A DNA stretch of 64,000 bases from Sodaliphilus pleomorphus (GTDB lineage: Bacteria; Bacteroidota; Bacteroidia; Bacteroidales; Muribaculaceae): positions 1,495,001 through 1,559,000 of the forward strand of contig NZ_CP045696.1 in assembly GCF_009676955.1 (NCBI RefSeq). Reading direction: 5' to 3'. Positions 57,235 to 64,000 of the stretch are shown here, piece by piece. Within the stretch, counting starts at the first letter, position 1. Every line of letters begins with the position of its first letter. Both the position numbers and the translations under genes were made by a program. The notes beneath the pieces were generated by a model, which searched no databases, had not been told where the DNA came from, and worked only from the letters and a program-made list of their open reading frames with translations.

Positions 57235-57784
57235 CATAAGCGAAAAGTTGTGGAAAGACTTTCTTCTAACAGACTTTTTCGTTCTCGAAAAAGGAAATCA
57301 AAATAATATGGCGTCTTTGAAACTTGGGAATATACCTTTGGTTTCTGCAAAGAAATGTGATAATGGATATAAAGATTTTGTTGCTCCTAATAAGAAGAAA
57401 CTTTATAAAGGCGGCATTATCACTTTGAATAACGACGGAGATGGCGGCGCGGGTATAGCCTATTATCAACCATATACAATGGCTTTGGATAGCCATGTGA
57501 CAGCACTCATTCCTAAATTGCTGATGAACAGGCATCACCTTCTTTTCGTCGCAATGTGTATAACTAAACAACGGAATAGGTTCGGTCATGGTTATTCTCT
57601 GAATAGTAATAGATTACGGTCTTTTAGGTTTATGTTGCCCGTTGACAAGCAAGGCATATATCCTGATTGGCAATTCATGGAAGATTACATGAAAACCAAA
57701 GAACAACAAATTTTGAAACCCACAATAGAAAAGTTATGCAAACATTTGATAATCAACAACATAATAATGGGGGGGGGGGGGTAA
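57227..57784 (+). CDS. Specificity subunit, module 1 (current phase stops here)
   Basis: A 185-residue protein in the present phase. It is one target-recognition module: a divergent DNA-binding part starting ISEKLWKDFLLTDFFVLEKG, and a conserved helical end (LPVDKQGIYPDWQFMEDYMK ... EQQILKPTIEKL) that should bind the methyltransferase subunit or a second module. After ATG at 57767 come 12 more G and then TAA, so the chain ends in MGGGG. Losing one G (12 in all) would read on into module 2. As translated now, it would be a half-size specificity subunit, perhaps acting as a dimer. The start overlaps the previous stop by 8 bases. Confidence 0.85.
   Translation: MSNISEKLWKDFLLTDFFVLEKGNQNNMASLKLGNIPLVSAKKCDNGYKDFVAPNKKKLYKGGIITLNNDGDGGAGIAYYQPYTMALDSHVTALIPKLLMNRHHLLFVAMCITKQRNRFGHGYSLNSNRLRSFRFMLPVDKQGIYPDWQFMEDYMKTKEQQILKPTIEKLCKHLIINNIIMGGGG
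57769..57781 (+). repeat. Phase-variable poly-G tract, 13 G (junction 1)
   Basis: Thirteen G in a row inside the specificity gene, followed directly by TAAATTATCC. 13 G: stop right after the tract. 12 or 15 G: read-through into modules 2 and 3. 14 G: a third frame with about 57 foreign residues. Long G-tracts slip often in replication. Confidence 0.9.
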
Positions 57785-58826
57785 ATTATCCCAGACTCAT
57801 TGGAAAGCATTTAATTTCACAGAAGTATTTACAGAGATACAACGAGGTAAGCGGCTTAAAAAAGCCGACCATTCAGAAGGTACAACACCATACATATCAG
57901 CTACAGCACTCAATAATGGAGTGGACGGATTTGTTGGAAATAAAAGTGGCGTAAGAAAGTTTTCAGATTGCTTGACTATTGCCAATAGTGGCAGCGTTGG
58001 GAGCGCATTTTTTCATCAATATGAATTTGTGGCAAGTGACCATGTTACTCAACTAAAAAGAGACGGATTAGACAAATATGCATATCTTTTTATGATACCC
58101 CTTATCAATCGTTTATCAGAGAAATATAGCTTTAATAGAGAAATAAATGACAATAGGATAAGAAGAGAGAAATTGATTTTACCTACGACAGATGAAGGTG
58201 AAATAGACTTTACGTTTATGTCGTCTTTTATGAAAGGGGTTGAACAAGACATCCTCCGAACAACGCTCAAATTCTTTAATGATAGACAAATTGTTAAAAA
58301 TTCTAAAATGGGGGGGGTAAAATGGAAACACTTCCTCATTCGTGACATGTTTCCTATCCTCGTGCCTGGCAAATCAAAAGGTCTCAACCACATTGAAAAA
58401 GTTGAAAATGGCATTAGTTATCTTGGGGCGACTAATCAGAACAATGGAGTGCTTTGTTTTGTTACCGTCGACAAGAATTTGGTGCAAAAGGGCAATTGTA
58501 TTGCCTTTATCCGTAATGGAGAAGGGTCTATGGGATATTCCGTTTATAAAGCAGAAGATTTTATTGCAACATCAGACATGACATTGGGGTACAATGAACA
58601 TCTTAACAAATATATTGGTACATTCATCACAACAGTTGCAGACAGAATAAGGGGAAAATACAATTTTGGATACAAAAGAAGTGCCACTCGATTGGCAAAA
58701 GAAGTTCTTACTCTTCCTGCGGATGAAAATGGCAATCCTGATTGGGAATATATGGATAGTTATATGCGGAATATTGAAAACGAACATATATTAAGCTATT
58801 TCAAGACATTAGGGTTAGCCAAATAA
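57783..58826 (+). CDS. Specificity subunit, modules 2 and 3 (out of phase with module 1)
   Basis: About 347 codons in the frame entered when junction 1 has 12 G. Module 2 starts KLSQTHWKAFNFTEVFTEIQ and ends with LPTTDEGEIDFTFMSSFMKG and EQDILRTTLKFF. Module 3 starts VKWKHFLIRDMFPI and ends with LPADENGNPDWEYMDSYM and HILSYFKTLGLAK. The shared module ends align with module 1, so the full gene would carry three recognition modules rather than the usual two. There is no ATG before 57921 (only a GTG) in this frame, so in the present 13-G phase these modules are probably not made except by slippage. The stop is at 58824-58826. Confidence 0.8.
   Translation, partial: KLSQTHWKAFNFTEVFTEIQRGKRLKKADHSEGTTPYISATALNNGVDGFVGNKSGVRKFSDCLTIANSGSVGSAFFHQYEFVASDHVTQLKRDGLDKYAYLFMIPLINRLSEKYSFNREINDNRIRREKLILPTTDEGEIDFTFMSSFMKGVEQDILRTTLKFFNDRQIVKNSKMGGVKWKHFLIRDMFPILVPGKSKGLNHIEKVENGISYLGATNQNNGVLCFVTVDKNLVQKGNCIAFIRNGEGSMGYSVYKAEDFIATSDMTLGYNEHLNKYIGTFITTVADRIRGKYNFGYKRSATRLAKEVLTLPADENGNPDWEYMDSYMRNIENEHILSYFKTLGLAK
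58310..58317 (+). repeat. Second poly-G tract, 8 G (junction 2)
   Basis: Eight G between modules 2 and 3, again followed by TAAA. With 8 G the frame reads through as KMGGVKWKH. With 7 G it would stop at TAA right after the tract. With 9 G it would stop after a few codons. The layout repeats that of junction 1. Confidence 0.8.
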
Positions 58827-59208
58827 ACGACCAAGGGGAGGATAGCAAGCGGTTTTGGGCAGACCAAAAGGGGTAGTCAACTCAACTGTGTCAGGGGCGT
58901 TTTCCCGTTAGGCATTAACCTCGGTCGGCGGGACGCGATTTTCAATCGCGGTTCGACGACGAGGAGCCCGCGGCAACGCAAAGTTAACGCTTTCCATTGA
59001 ATCTACACTAATGTAGCCTCCTCAATGTTGCACTTCGTTTTGGAATCTACACACGCGAGCCGCACGGCTGCACAGGTCCACGGCACCATACATATGTAAC
59101 AGAGCAAGCCCCGATGCCGCACTGGGCCTCGGGGCTTGTCTTAGTTATGGTTGCTTAGAAAATAATTCGCAATCCGAATTATCAGTGTGTCGCTATCGGC
59201 GGGCTGTA
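58827..59208. other. Right flank of the restriction island
   Basis: No gene seen. It includes GCGATTTTCAATCGC (a small hairpin), a minus-strand TAACTTTG (58985-58978) with no gene behind it, the 10-mer GAATCTACAC twice (about 59000 and 59043), and the gapA terminator. The stranded promoter box and repeats may mark the right edge of the insertion. Confidence 0.5.
59105..59138 (-). terminator. Terminator after gapA
   Basis: CAAGCCCCGA (59105-59114) pairs with TCGGGGCTTG (59129-59138). It lies about 70 bases beyond the gapA stop codon. Confidence 0.75.
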
Positions 59209-60285
59209 TTATTTGAGCTCGGCGAAGTACTTGATGGTGCGCACCATTTGAGAAGTGTAAGAGTTCTCATTGTCGTACCACGAAACAACCTGCACCTCAT
59301 AGGTGTCGTCGTCGATCTTCACCACCATAGTCTGAGTAGCGTCGAAGAGCGAGCCGTAGCGCATGCCCAGGATATCGCTCGAAACGATTTCCTCGTCGTT
59401 GTAGCCGAAGCTCTCGTTGGCAGCGGCCTTCATAGCCTCGTTGATCTTCTCAACAGTCACATCCTTGCCCTTGACAACGGCATAGAGCAGAGTAGTAGAG
59501 CCATCGGGCACAGGCACGCGCTGTGCAGCGCCGATGAGCTTGCCGTTGAGCTCAGGCAGAACCAGGCCGATAGCCTTGGCAGCGCCCGACGAAGCAGGAG
59601 TGATGTTGCAAGCACCGGCACGGCTGCGACGCAGGTTGCCCTTGCGCTGAGGACCGTCGAGGATCATCTGGTCGCCTGTGTAGGCGTGGATGGTCTGCAT
59701 GATACCGGTCTGGATAGGATACACGTTGTTCAGAGCCTGAGCCATAGGTGCGAGGCAGTTGGTGGTGCAAGATGCTGCGCTGATGATCTTGTCGTCGGCG
59801 GTGAGCGTCTTGTGGTTCACGTTGAAGACGATTGTCTTCAGGTCGTTGCCGGCAGGAGCCGAGATCACAACCTTCTTGGCGCCAGCCTTCAGGTGAGCCT
59901 CCGACTTGGCCTTAGATGTATAGAAACCAGTGCACTCGAGAACAACGTCGACATCGAGTTCTCCCCAAGGCAGTTCAGCTGCGTTAGGCTTAGCATAGAT
60001 GGTGATCTCCTTGCCGTCGACAGTGATAGAGCCAGGAACAGTGACCGTGCGGCCGTCCTCAGCATACTGAGCGTCCTTGTACTCTACGGTGTGCTTCTTC
60101 TCGCCACCGATGATGCCCTGATAACCACCGTGAGTGGTATCATACTTCAAGAGCTGAGCCAGCATCTTGGGGCTGGTCAAGTCGTTGATAGCAACAACAT
60201 CATAGCCAGGAGCTGCGAACATCTGGCGGAATGCGAGACGGCCGATGCGACCGAAACCATTGATAGCTACTTTAACATTTGCCAT
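59209..60285 (-). CDS. gapA: Glyceraldehyde-3-phosphate dehydrogenase
   Basis: A glycolytic enzyme that oxidises glyceraldehyde-3-phosphate with phosphate and NAD. The 358-residue protein has the Rossmann start [14 protein letters not shown]-type AINDL (Asp35), and the catalytic Cys173 in [12 protein letters not shown]. It is somewhat longer than the E. coli enzyme. Codon use is less GC-rich than neighbouring genes, as is common for highly expressed genes. The leader is long (about 150 bases) with a -7-like TAATTTTG at 60452-60445. Confidence 0.97.
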   Translation of the reverse strand: MANVKVAINGFGRIGRLAFRQMFAAPGYDVVAINDLTSPKMLAQLLKYDTTHGGYQGIIGGEKKHTVEYKDAQYAEDGRTVTVPGSITVDGKEITIYAKPNAAELPWGELDVDVVLECTGFYTSKAKSEAHLKAGAKKVVISAPAGNDLKTIVFNVNHKTLTADDKIISAASCTTNCLAPMAQALNNVYPIQTGIMQTIHAYTGDQMILDGPQRKGNLRRSRAGACNITPASSGAAKAIGLVLPELNGKLIGAAQRVPVPDGSTTLLYAVVKGKDVTVEKINEAMKAAANESFGYNDEEIVSSDILGMRYGSLFDATQTMVVKIDDDTYEVQVVSWYDNENSYTSQMVRTIKYFAELK

Positions 60286-60587
60286 GATCTAAAAAATATT
60301 TTGTAAATATAAATAAGTTGTTTAAAACAATTCCAATATTGTTTTTGTTTTTTATGTATCTTTGCGCTGGCCTTGTGTGTGTGTGGCCTGCGCCCCCAAC
60401 CAGGTGCGTTGATTGTTAATCTCCGTTTCCCTTGTTTTCGGCTGCAAAATTAATACATTTTTTGGTAATGTGCTTGTGCCAAAGACAAAAAAGTGGCAAA
60501 TTTTCTTTCAATTAAGATAGTTTAATATTTGCCTGTACAGGCAGATTTTTTCATAGATAATGACCAAATAATTAAACAATTGAAACA
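60286..60587. other. Divergent intergenic region between gapA and mscL
   Basis: About 300 AT-rich bases with no gene. A TATCTTTG (60357-60364, plus) and a TAATTTTG (60452-60445, minus) are the likeliest -7 boxes, each without a good -33 partner. Confidence 0.5.
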
Positions 60588-60983
60588 ATGAGTAAATTTT
60601 TAACTGAATTTAAAGAGTTTGCCATGAAGGGCAACGTCATCGACATGGCCGTGGGCGTGATCATAGGCGGTGCCTTTGGCAAGATTGTGTCGTCGCTGGT
60701 CGACAACGTGCTCATGCCTGTGCTGGGCATGATCACCGGCGGCCTCGACTTCTCGAGCCTCGACGTGAAAGTGGGCGACGCCACCCTCAAGTATGGCATC
60801 TTCCTGCAAAACGTGATCGACTTTCTCATCATCGCCTTCTGCATCTTCCTCATGATCAAGGGCATCAACAAGCTCATGCACAAGAAGAAACAGGAGGAAG
60901 CCCCCGCCCCCGCCGAGCCCAGCGCTCAGGAGAAACTCCTGGCCGAGATACGCGACCTCTTGAAGCAGCAGCAGCAGAAGTGA
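60588..60983 (+). CDS. mscL: Large-conductance mechanosensitive channel
   Basis: A 131-residue pentameric channel that opens under membrane tension to release solutes during osmotic downshock. The N-terminal [30 protein letters not shown] is diagnostic (first helix with the glycine gate, residues about 8-37). The second helix is [20 protein letters not shown] cytoplasmic bundle of charged and Gln-rich residues ends the protein. Confidence 0.97.
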   Translation: MSKFLTEFKEFAMKGNVIDMAVGVIIGGAFGKIVSSLVDNVLMPVLGMITGGLDFSSLDVKVGDATLKYGIFLQNVIDFLIIAFCIFLMIKGINKLMHKKKQEEAPAPAEPSAQEKLLAEIRDLLKQQQQK

Positions 60984-61097
60984 GCCGCAGGGCCGCCACA
61001 TTAAACCTTGGGGCCGCCGCAGGTGTCTAATCACAAAAAAACGACGGGCACGACTCTTGCCGCGCTCACCCATATTTTTCTTTAAAACGTTGAAACG

Positions 61098-61682
61098 ATG
61101 AGAAAGAGACTACTACAATTGACGATGCTGGCCATAGTGGCCACACTGGGCCTGGCTCTCACCAGCTGCGAGGACGAGGATATCGCCTACACGCTCGAGG
61201 GCACGTGGGAAGGCAATACCTACATGTATTCCTACTACAACGATGCCTATTACCAGTCGACCTACAGCTATGTCGACTTCTCTCGCGACCCCTTCACCTA
61301 CACCTCGGGCACCGGGCACTGGATCGACTACTACAGCAATGCCCCCTGGGACTACGTGGCCAACCACATCTACTGGCAGGTCGACAACGGGGTGATCAGC
61401 ATCCACTTCGAGGAAGACAACTACACCATCTCTATCGAGCGCTACCACCTCAACGACAACCACTTCACGGGCACGATATACTGGAACCGCGACAACGACC
61501 GCAACTTCGACCTGGTGCACACGAGCTCGCCCAACTGGAACAGCTATACCTGGGGCACCGGCTGGAACTACTACTATGCCCCGGCCGCCAAGGGCGACAA
61601 AGCCAAGGCTCGCGGCAACGCCGAGCGACCGCAGCGCGTGTTCAACCCGCAGAACATCGACCCGGCCCGGGTGGTGAAATAG
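61098..61682 (+). CDS. Tyrosine-rich lipoprotein
   Basis: A 194-residue lipoprotein of unknown function. The signal peptide ends in a lipobox (LGLALTSC, Cys about residue 25). The mature part is very rich in Tyr, Asp, Asn and Trp (GNTYMYSYYNDAYYQSTYSY, HWIDYYSNAPWDYV), with strand-like spacing suggesting a small lipocalin-like or beta-sandwich fold. Similar short lipoproteins are common in Bacteroidales, without known function. It is followed by a strong terminator. Confidence 0.82.
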   Translation: MRKRLLQLTMLAIVATLGLALTSCEDEDIAYTLEGTWEGNTYMYSYYNDAYYQSTYSYVDFSRDPFTYTSGTGHWIDYYSNAPWDYVANHIYWQVDNGVISIHFEEDNYTISIERYHLNDNHFTGTIYWNRDNDRNFDLVHTSSPNWNSYTWGTGWNYYYAPAAKGDKAKARGNAERPQRVFNPQNIDPARVVK

Positions 61683-61712
61683 CGGCGCCACAGCCCGCAC
61701 CCATCACTACCA

Positions 61713-61760
61713 CAACGGGAGGACAGCCTCACAGCAAGGCTGCCTCCCGTTGTTTTTTTT
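61713..61760 (+). terminator. Strong rho-independent terminator
   Basis: CAACGGGAGG (61713-61722) pairs with CCTCCCGTTG (61743-61752), with an inner CAGCCT/AGGCTG stem, followed by eight T. Confidence 0.95.
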
Positions 61761-61851
61761 GCCCCTGCGCCATGAGAAACGATTTCCTCTACGCTATATA
61801 ATGTACTGAACCACGGCGGGGCTCGCCTAAACATGGTGGCGGGCACGGCAA

Positions 61852-61892
61852 GGGGGGCTGCGTCGTAATTGATGCTTACGACGCAGCCCCCC
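61852..61892 (-). terminator. Terminator hairpin fused to the end of the CRISPR array
   Basis: GGGGGGCTGCGTCGTAA (61852-61868) pairs perfectly over 17 bases with TTACGACGCAGCCCCCC (61876-61892) around a 7-base loop. It overlaps the first five bases of the terminal repeat. On the minus strand it lies just after the last repeat, so it should stop the array transcript. No long T-run follows. Confidence 0.75.
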
Positions 61893-62726
61893 AATCCTTG
61901 TTGTAGTGGAATATGGTCTCTGACTGGCTTCACAATGCTGGTATAAGATTAAAATGGCTGTCTTAATCCTTGTTGTAGTGGAATATGGTCTCTGACAGTA
62001 AAGAAACTGGTGAGATTGTAACTGGGATCCTGTCTTAATCCTTGTTGTAGTGGAATATGGTCTCTGACACAGAGAAATTCAATGAGACATTAAAAGTTCT
62101 TCAGTCTTAATCCTTGTTGTAGTGGAATATGGTCTCTGACAACTTCGCCATTGTGGAGGCTGACGGTACTCGCACCAGTCTTAATCCTTGTTGTAGTGGA
62201 ATATGGTCTCTGACCTACAAGTGGTGAAACCCGTGAAGCCAACTACATGGAGTCTTAATCCTTGTTGTAATGGAATATGGTCTCTGACACTGCCAAGGGA
62301 GAAACAATCTACAATTTTGCAATTGGTCTTAATCCTTGTTGTAATGGAATATGGTCTCTGACAAAATGACGAAATATGCTCTAAAAAATCATGTTTGTGT
62401 CTTAATCCTTGTTGTAATGGAATATGGTCTCTGACCTATGACTATACAGTTACCTTAAAAGAGCTAATACAGTCTTAATCCTTGTTGTAGTGGAATATGG
62501 TCTCTGACATCACAAGTGTTGAAAGCAAGAGCAATGACTGGTAGTCTTAATCCTTGTTGTAGTGGAATATGGTCTCTGACATCACTGTTATGCAGTGAAT
62601 CACCCAAACCTGAAAGGGTCTTAATCCTTGTTGTAGTGGAATATGGTCTCTGACCTATAAAAAATCATTGGTATGCAATAACTACAACTGTCTTAATCCT
62701 TGTTGTAGTGGAATATGGTCTCTGAC
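61888..62726 (-). CRISPR. CRISPR array, 12 repeats and 11 spacers
   Basis: Repeats are 37 bases, beginning GTCTTAATCC and ending GGTCTCTGAC on the plus strand. Eleven are complete, starting at 61960, 62032, 62104, 62178, 62252, 62326, 62399, 62472, 62544, 62618 and 62690. A twelfth, at 61888, has lost its first five bases. Spacers are 35-37 bases. Repeats 62252, 62326 and 62399 share a G-to-A change (TTGTAATGG for TTGTAGTGG). The complement ends in GGATTAAGAC, resembling the ATTGAAAC-type 5' handle of class 1 systems. The worn repeat at the left and the promoter on the right both indicate minus-strand transcription with the leader at the right. No cas gene is in the window. Confidence 0.95.
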
Positions 62727-63055
62727 CGTTAAAAATGAAATGCACTGTTTTCCAAGCCTTAACGCTACTCAAAAAGCTGTTGCACCTTCAAAATTAACAA
62801 AAATTAGCGCTCTTTTAAGCGAGTGCAAAATTAAACATTCGTGGCAAAATTTCAAAGAGCGATAATATTAAATTCCTATAAAACTCAACTATTGCTAAAC
62901 ACTGCTCACTGCGTTCCACATTATAGTGCTGGCAATCAACAGTATCCCGCAATCGTCACGCATCTCTCCACAGGTTGCCAACGCTGCAACTGCGGCACTA
63001 TTGTGCACACTCAGGCTTGCTCACTGCAGTGCCACGGCAGGGCGTGGCTGGTGCA
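62727..63055. other. CRISPR leader and gap to polA
   Basis: The AT-rich left part (62727-62900) is the probable CRISPR leader. It carries the array promoter at 62826-62856. The rest up to the polA stop codon holds no gene that I can support. Confidence 0.7.
62826..62856 (-). promoter_or_regulatory. CRISPR array promoter
   Basis: On the minus strand, TTTG (62856-62853), 19 bases and TAATTTTG (62833-62826) match the Bacteroidetes consensus exactly. Transcription would start near 62820, about 95 bases before the first repeat, and run through the whole array. Confidence 0.85.
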
Positions 63056-64000
63056 TCAATGCGCGTCGAGCCAGTTGCCGGCCACACCGTGGCTGGCCGT
63101 GAGGCGCACATCGCCATGATAGGCATTTTCCATCTCATCGACCACGATGCGCTGCACCGTCTCGAGCTCGCCGGGCACGACGTCGAAGTTCAACTCGTCG
63201 TGCACCTGCAATATCATCTTCGACTTCAGGCCCTCGAGCTTGAAGCGGCGGTAGATGGCCACCATGGCAATCTTGATGACGTCGGCCGCAGTGCCCTGTA
63301 TGGGCGCGTTCACGGCGTTGCGCTCGCTGAACTGGCGCACCACGGCGTTGCGCGAGTTGATGTCGGGCAACATGCGCCGCCGGCCGTAGAGCGTGGTCAC
63401 ATAGCCCTTTTCCTTGGCCTGGGCCACCGTGCGATCGATGTAGGCCCGCACCTGGGGGAAGGTGGCATAGTAGCCGTCGATGAGCTCCTTGGCCTCGCTG
63501 CGCGGTATGTCGAGGCGCTGGGCCAGCCCGAAGGCCGAGATGCCGTAGAGAATGCCGAAGTTGGCCGTCTTGGCCTTGCGGCGCTGCTCGGGGGTGACGC
63601 TCTCGAGCGGCTCGTGGTAGATCTTGGAGGCCGTGATGGCGTGGATGTCCTGCCCGTGCTTGAAGGCATCGAGCATGGTGGCGTCGTGGCTGAAGTCGGC
63701 CACCAGGCGCAGCTCGATTTGCGAGTAGTCGGCACTGAAAAACACGTTGCCGTCGCTGGGGATAAACGCCTTGCGTATTTCCTTGCCCTCGTCGGTGCGC
63801 ACGGGTATATTCTGCAAGTTGGGGTTGGTCGACGAGAGCCGGCCCGTGGCGGTCACCGTCTGGTTGTAGGTGGTGTGGATGCGGCCCGTGCGGGGGTTGA
63901 TGAGCTCGGGCAGGGCGTTGACGTAGGTCGAGAGCAGCTTCCTGATGCCGCGCAGCTCCAGTATCTTCGACACCAGCGGGTGCCTGTCGCGCAGGCGCAC
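63056..64000 (-). CDS. polA: DNA polymerase I, C-terminal part (runs off the window)
   Basis: The last 314 or so residues of DNA polymerase I, which fills gaps and removes primers. The polymerase domain is seen from the thumb onwards: RLSSTNPNLQNIPVRT, motif A SADYSQIELR, the O-helix RRKAKTANFGILYG (motif B) and motif C QVHDELNF. The 5' part lies beyond base 64000, so exonuclease domains cannot be judged. It is transcribed in the same direction as the CRISPR array, whose promoter lies about 200 bases past its stop codon. Confidence 0.97.
   Translation of the reverse strand: MRLRDRHPLVSKILELRGIRKLLSTYVNALPELINPRTGRIHTTYNQTVTATGRLSSTNPNLQNIPVRTDEGKEIRKAFIPSDGNVFFSADYSQIELRLVADFSHDATMLDAFKHGQDIHAITASKIYHEPLESVTPEQRRKAKTANFGILYGISAFGLAQRLDIPRSEAKELIDGYYATFPQVRAYIDRTVAQAKEKGYVTTLYGRRRMLPDINSRNAVVRQFSERNAVNAPIQGTAADVIKIAMVAIYRRFKLEGLKSKMILQVHDELNFDVVPGELETVQRIVVDEMENAYHGDVRLTASHGVAGNWLDAH

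Noticed and set aside
57667..57954. 95-codon frame across poly-G tract 1
   Set aside because: This is the third phase of the specificity gene, with no protein character after the tract.
54870..58826. Integrase, attachment sites or tRNA target for the restriction island
   Set aside because: None seen. The nearest tRNA (51450-51523) is 3 kb away and its 3' end is not duplicated at the island edges.
61925..62689. Self-targeting by CRISPR spacers
   Set aside because: I compared the spacers by eye with the window and recognised no match. A proper search is needed to be sure.

Overview
The window looks like a chromosome segment from a GC-rich member of the Bacteroidales, possibly Muribaculaceae (the family is my inference). 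The evidence is a Bacteroidetes-type 16S gene, many promoters of the form TTTG-N19/20-TAnnTTTG, a SusC/SusD pair, a type IX secretion sorting tail, an ArgF'-type carbamoyltransferase, a roughly 490-residue LepB next to WbqC, and DUF4254 next to a family 9 glycosyltransferase.

Layout. 1-3360: an rRNA operon on the minus strand (16S, tRNA-Ile, 5' part of 23S) behind two tandem promoters. 3612-10381: a receiver/ATP-grasp fusion, a coiled-coil protein ending in a sliding-clamp-like motif, and a DPP IV peptidase. 10492-14897: a large secreted protein and an IS30-family element. 15054-26357 (minus): metallo-beta-lactamase-fold hydrolase, histidine kinase, topA, pdxB, a membrane protein, purD, an rRNA methyltransferase and cysE. 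26458-33064: a surface-glycan cluster (DUF4254, GT9, epimerase, GT4, radical SAM) interrupted by aroK (minus) and RNase H. 33350-38440: SusD and SusC. 39047-40792: a PerR-like regulator followed by two rubrerythrins of opposite domain order. 41371-47734: acyltransferase, wbqC, lepB, the ornithine carbamoyltransferase homologue and small unknown proteins. 48139-54848: GH97, a DJ-1-like protein, tRNA-Met, GH3 and a HAD phosphatase. 55104-58826: an AT-rich restriction-modification island. 59209-61682: gapA, mscL and a lipoprotein. 61888-62726: a CRISPR array without cas genes in view. 63056-64000: the C-terminal part of DNA polymerase I.

The most striking locus is the restriction-modification island. 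A small XRE regulator overlaps a nuclease-methyltransferase fusion of BcgI type, followed by a specificity gene made of three homologous recognition modules. Each inter-module junction carries a G-tract directly followed by TAAA. The first tract (13 G) is now in the stop phase and the second (8 G) in the read-through phase. Slippage could therefore give products with one, two or three modules. No hsdR is present.

Second is a 12-repeat CRISPR array transcribed on the minus strand from a good Bacteroidetes promoter. Its terminal repeat has lost its outer bases to a strong hairpin that probably ends the precursor crRNA. Other points of interest are the ATP-grasp fusion lacking the phosphohistidine and PEP domains, the QMSLF-ended coiled coil, and a decayed gene tail at 41149-41298.
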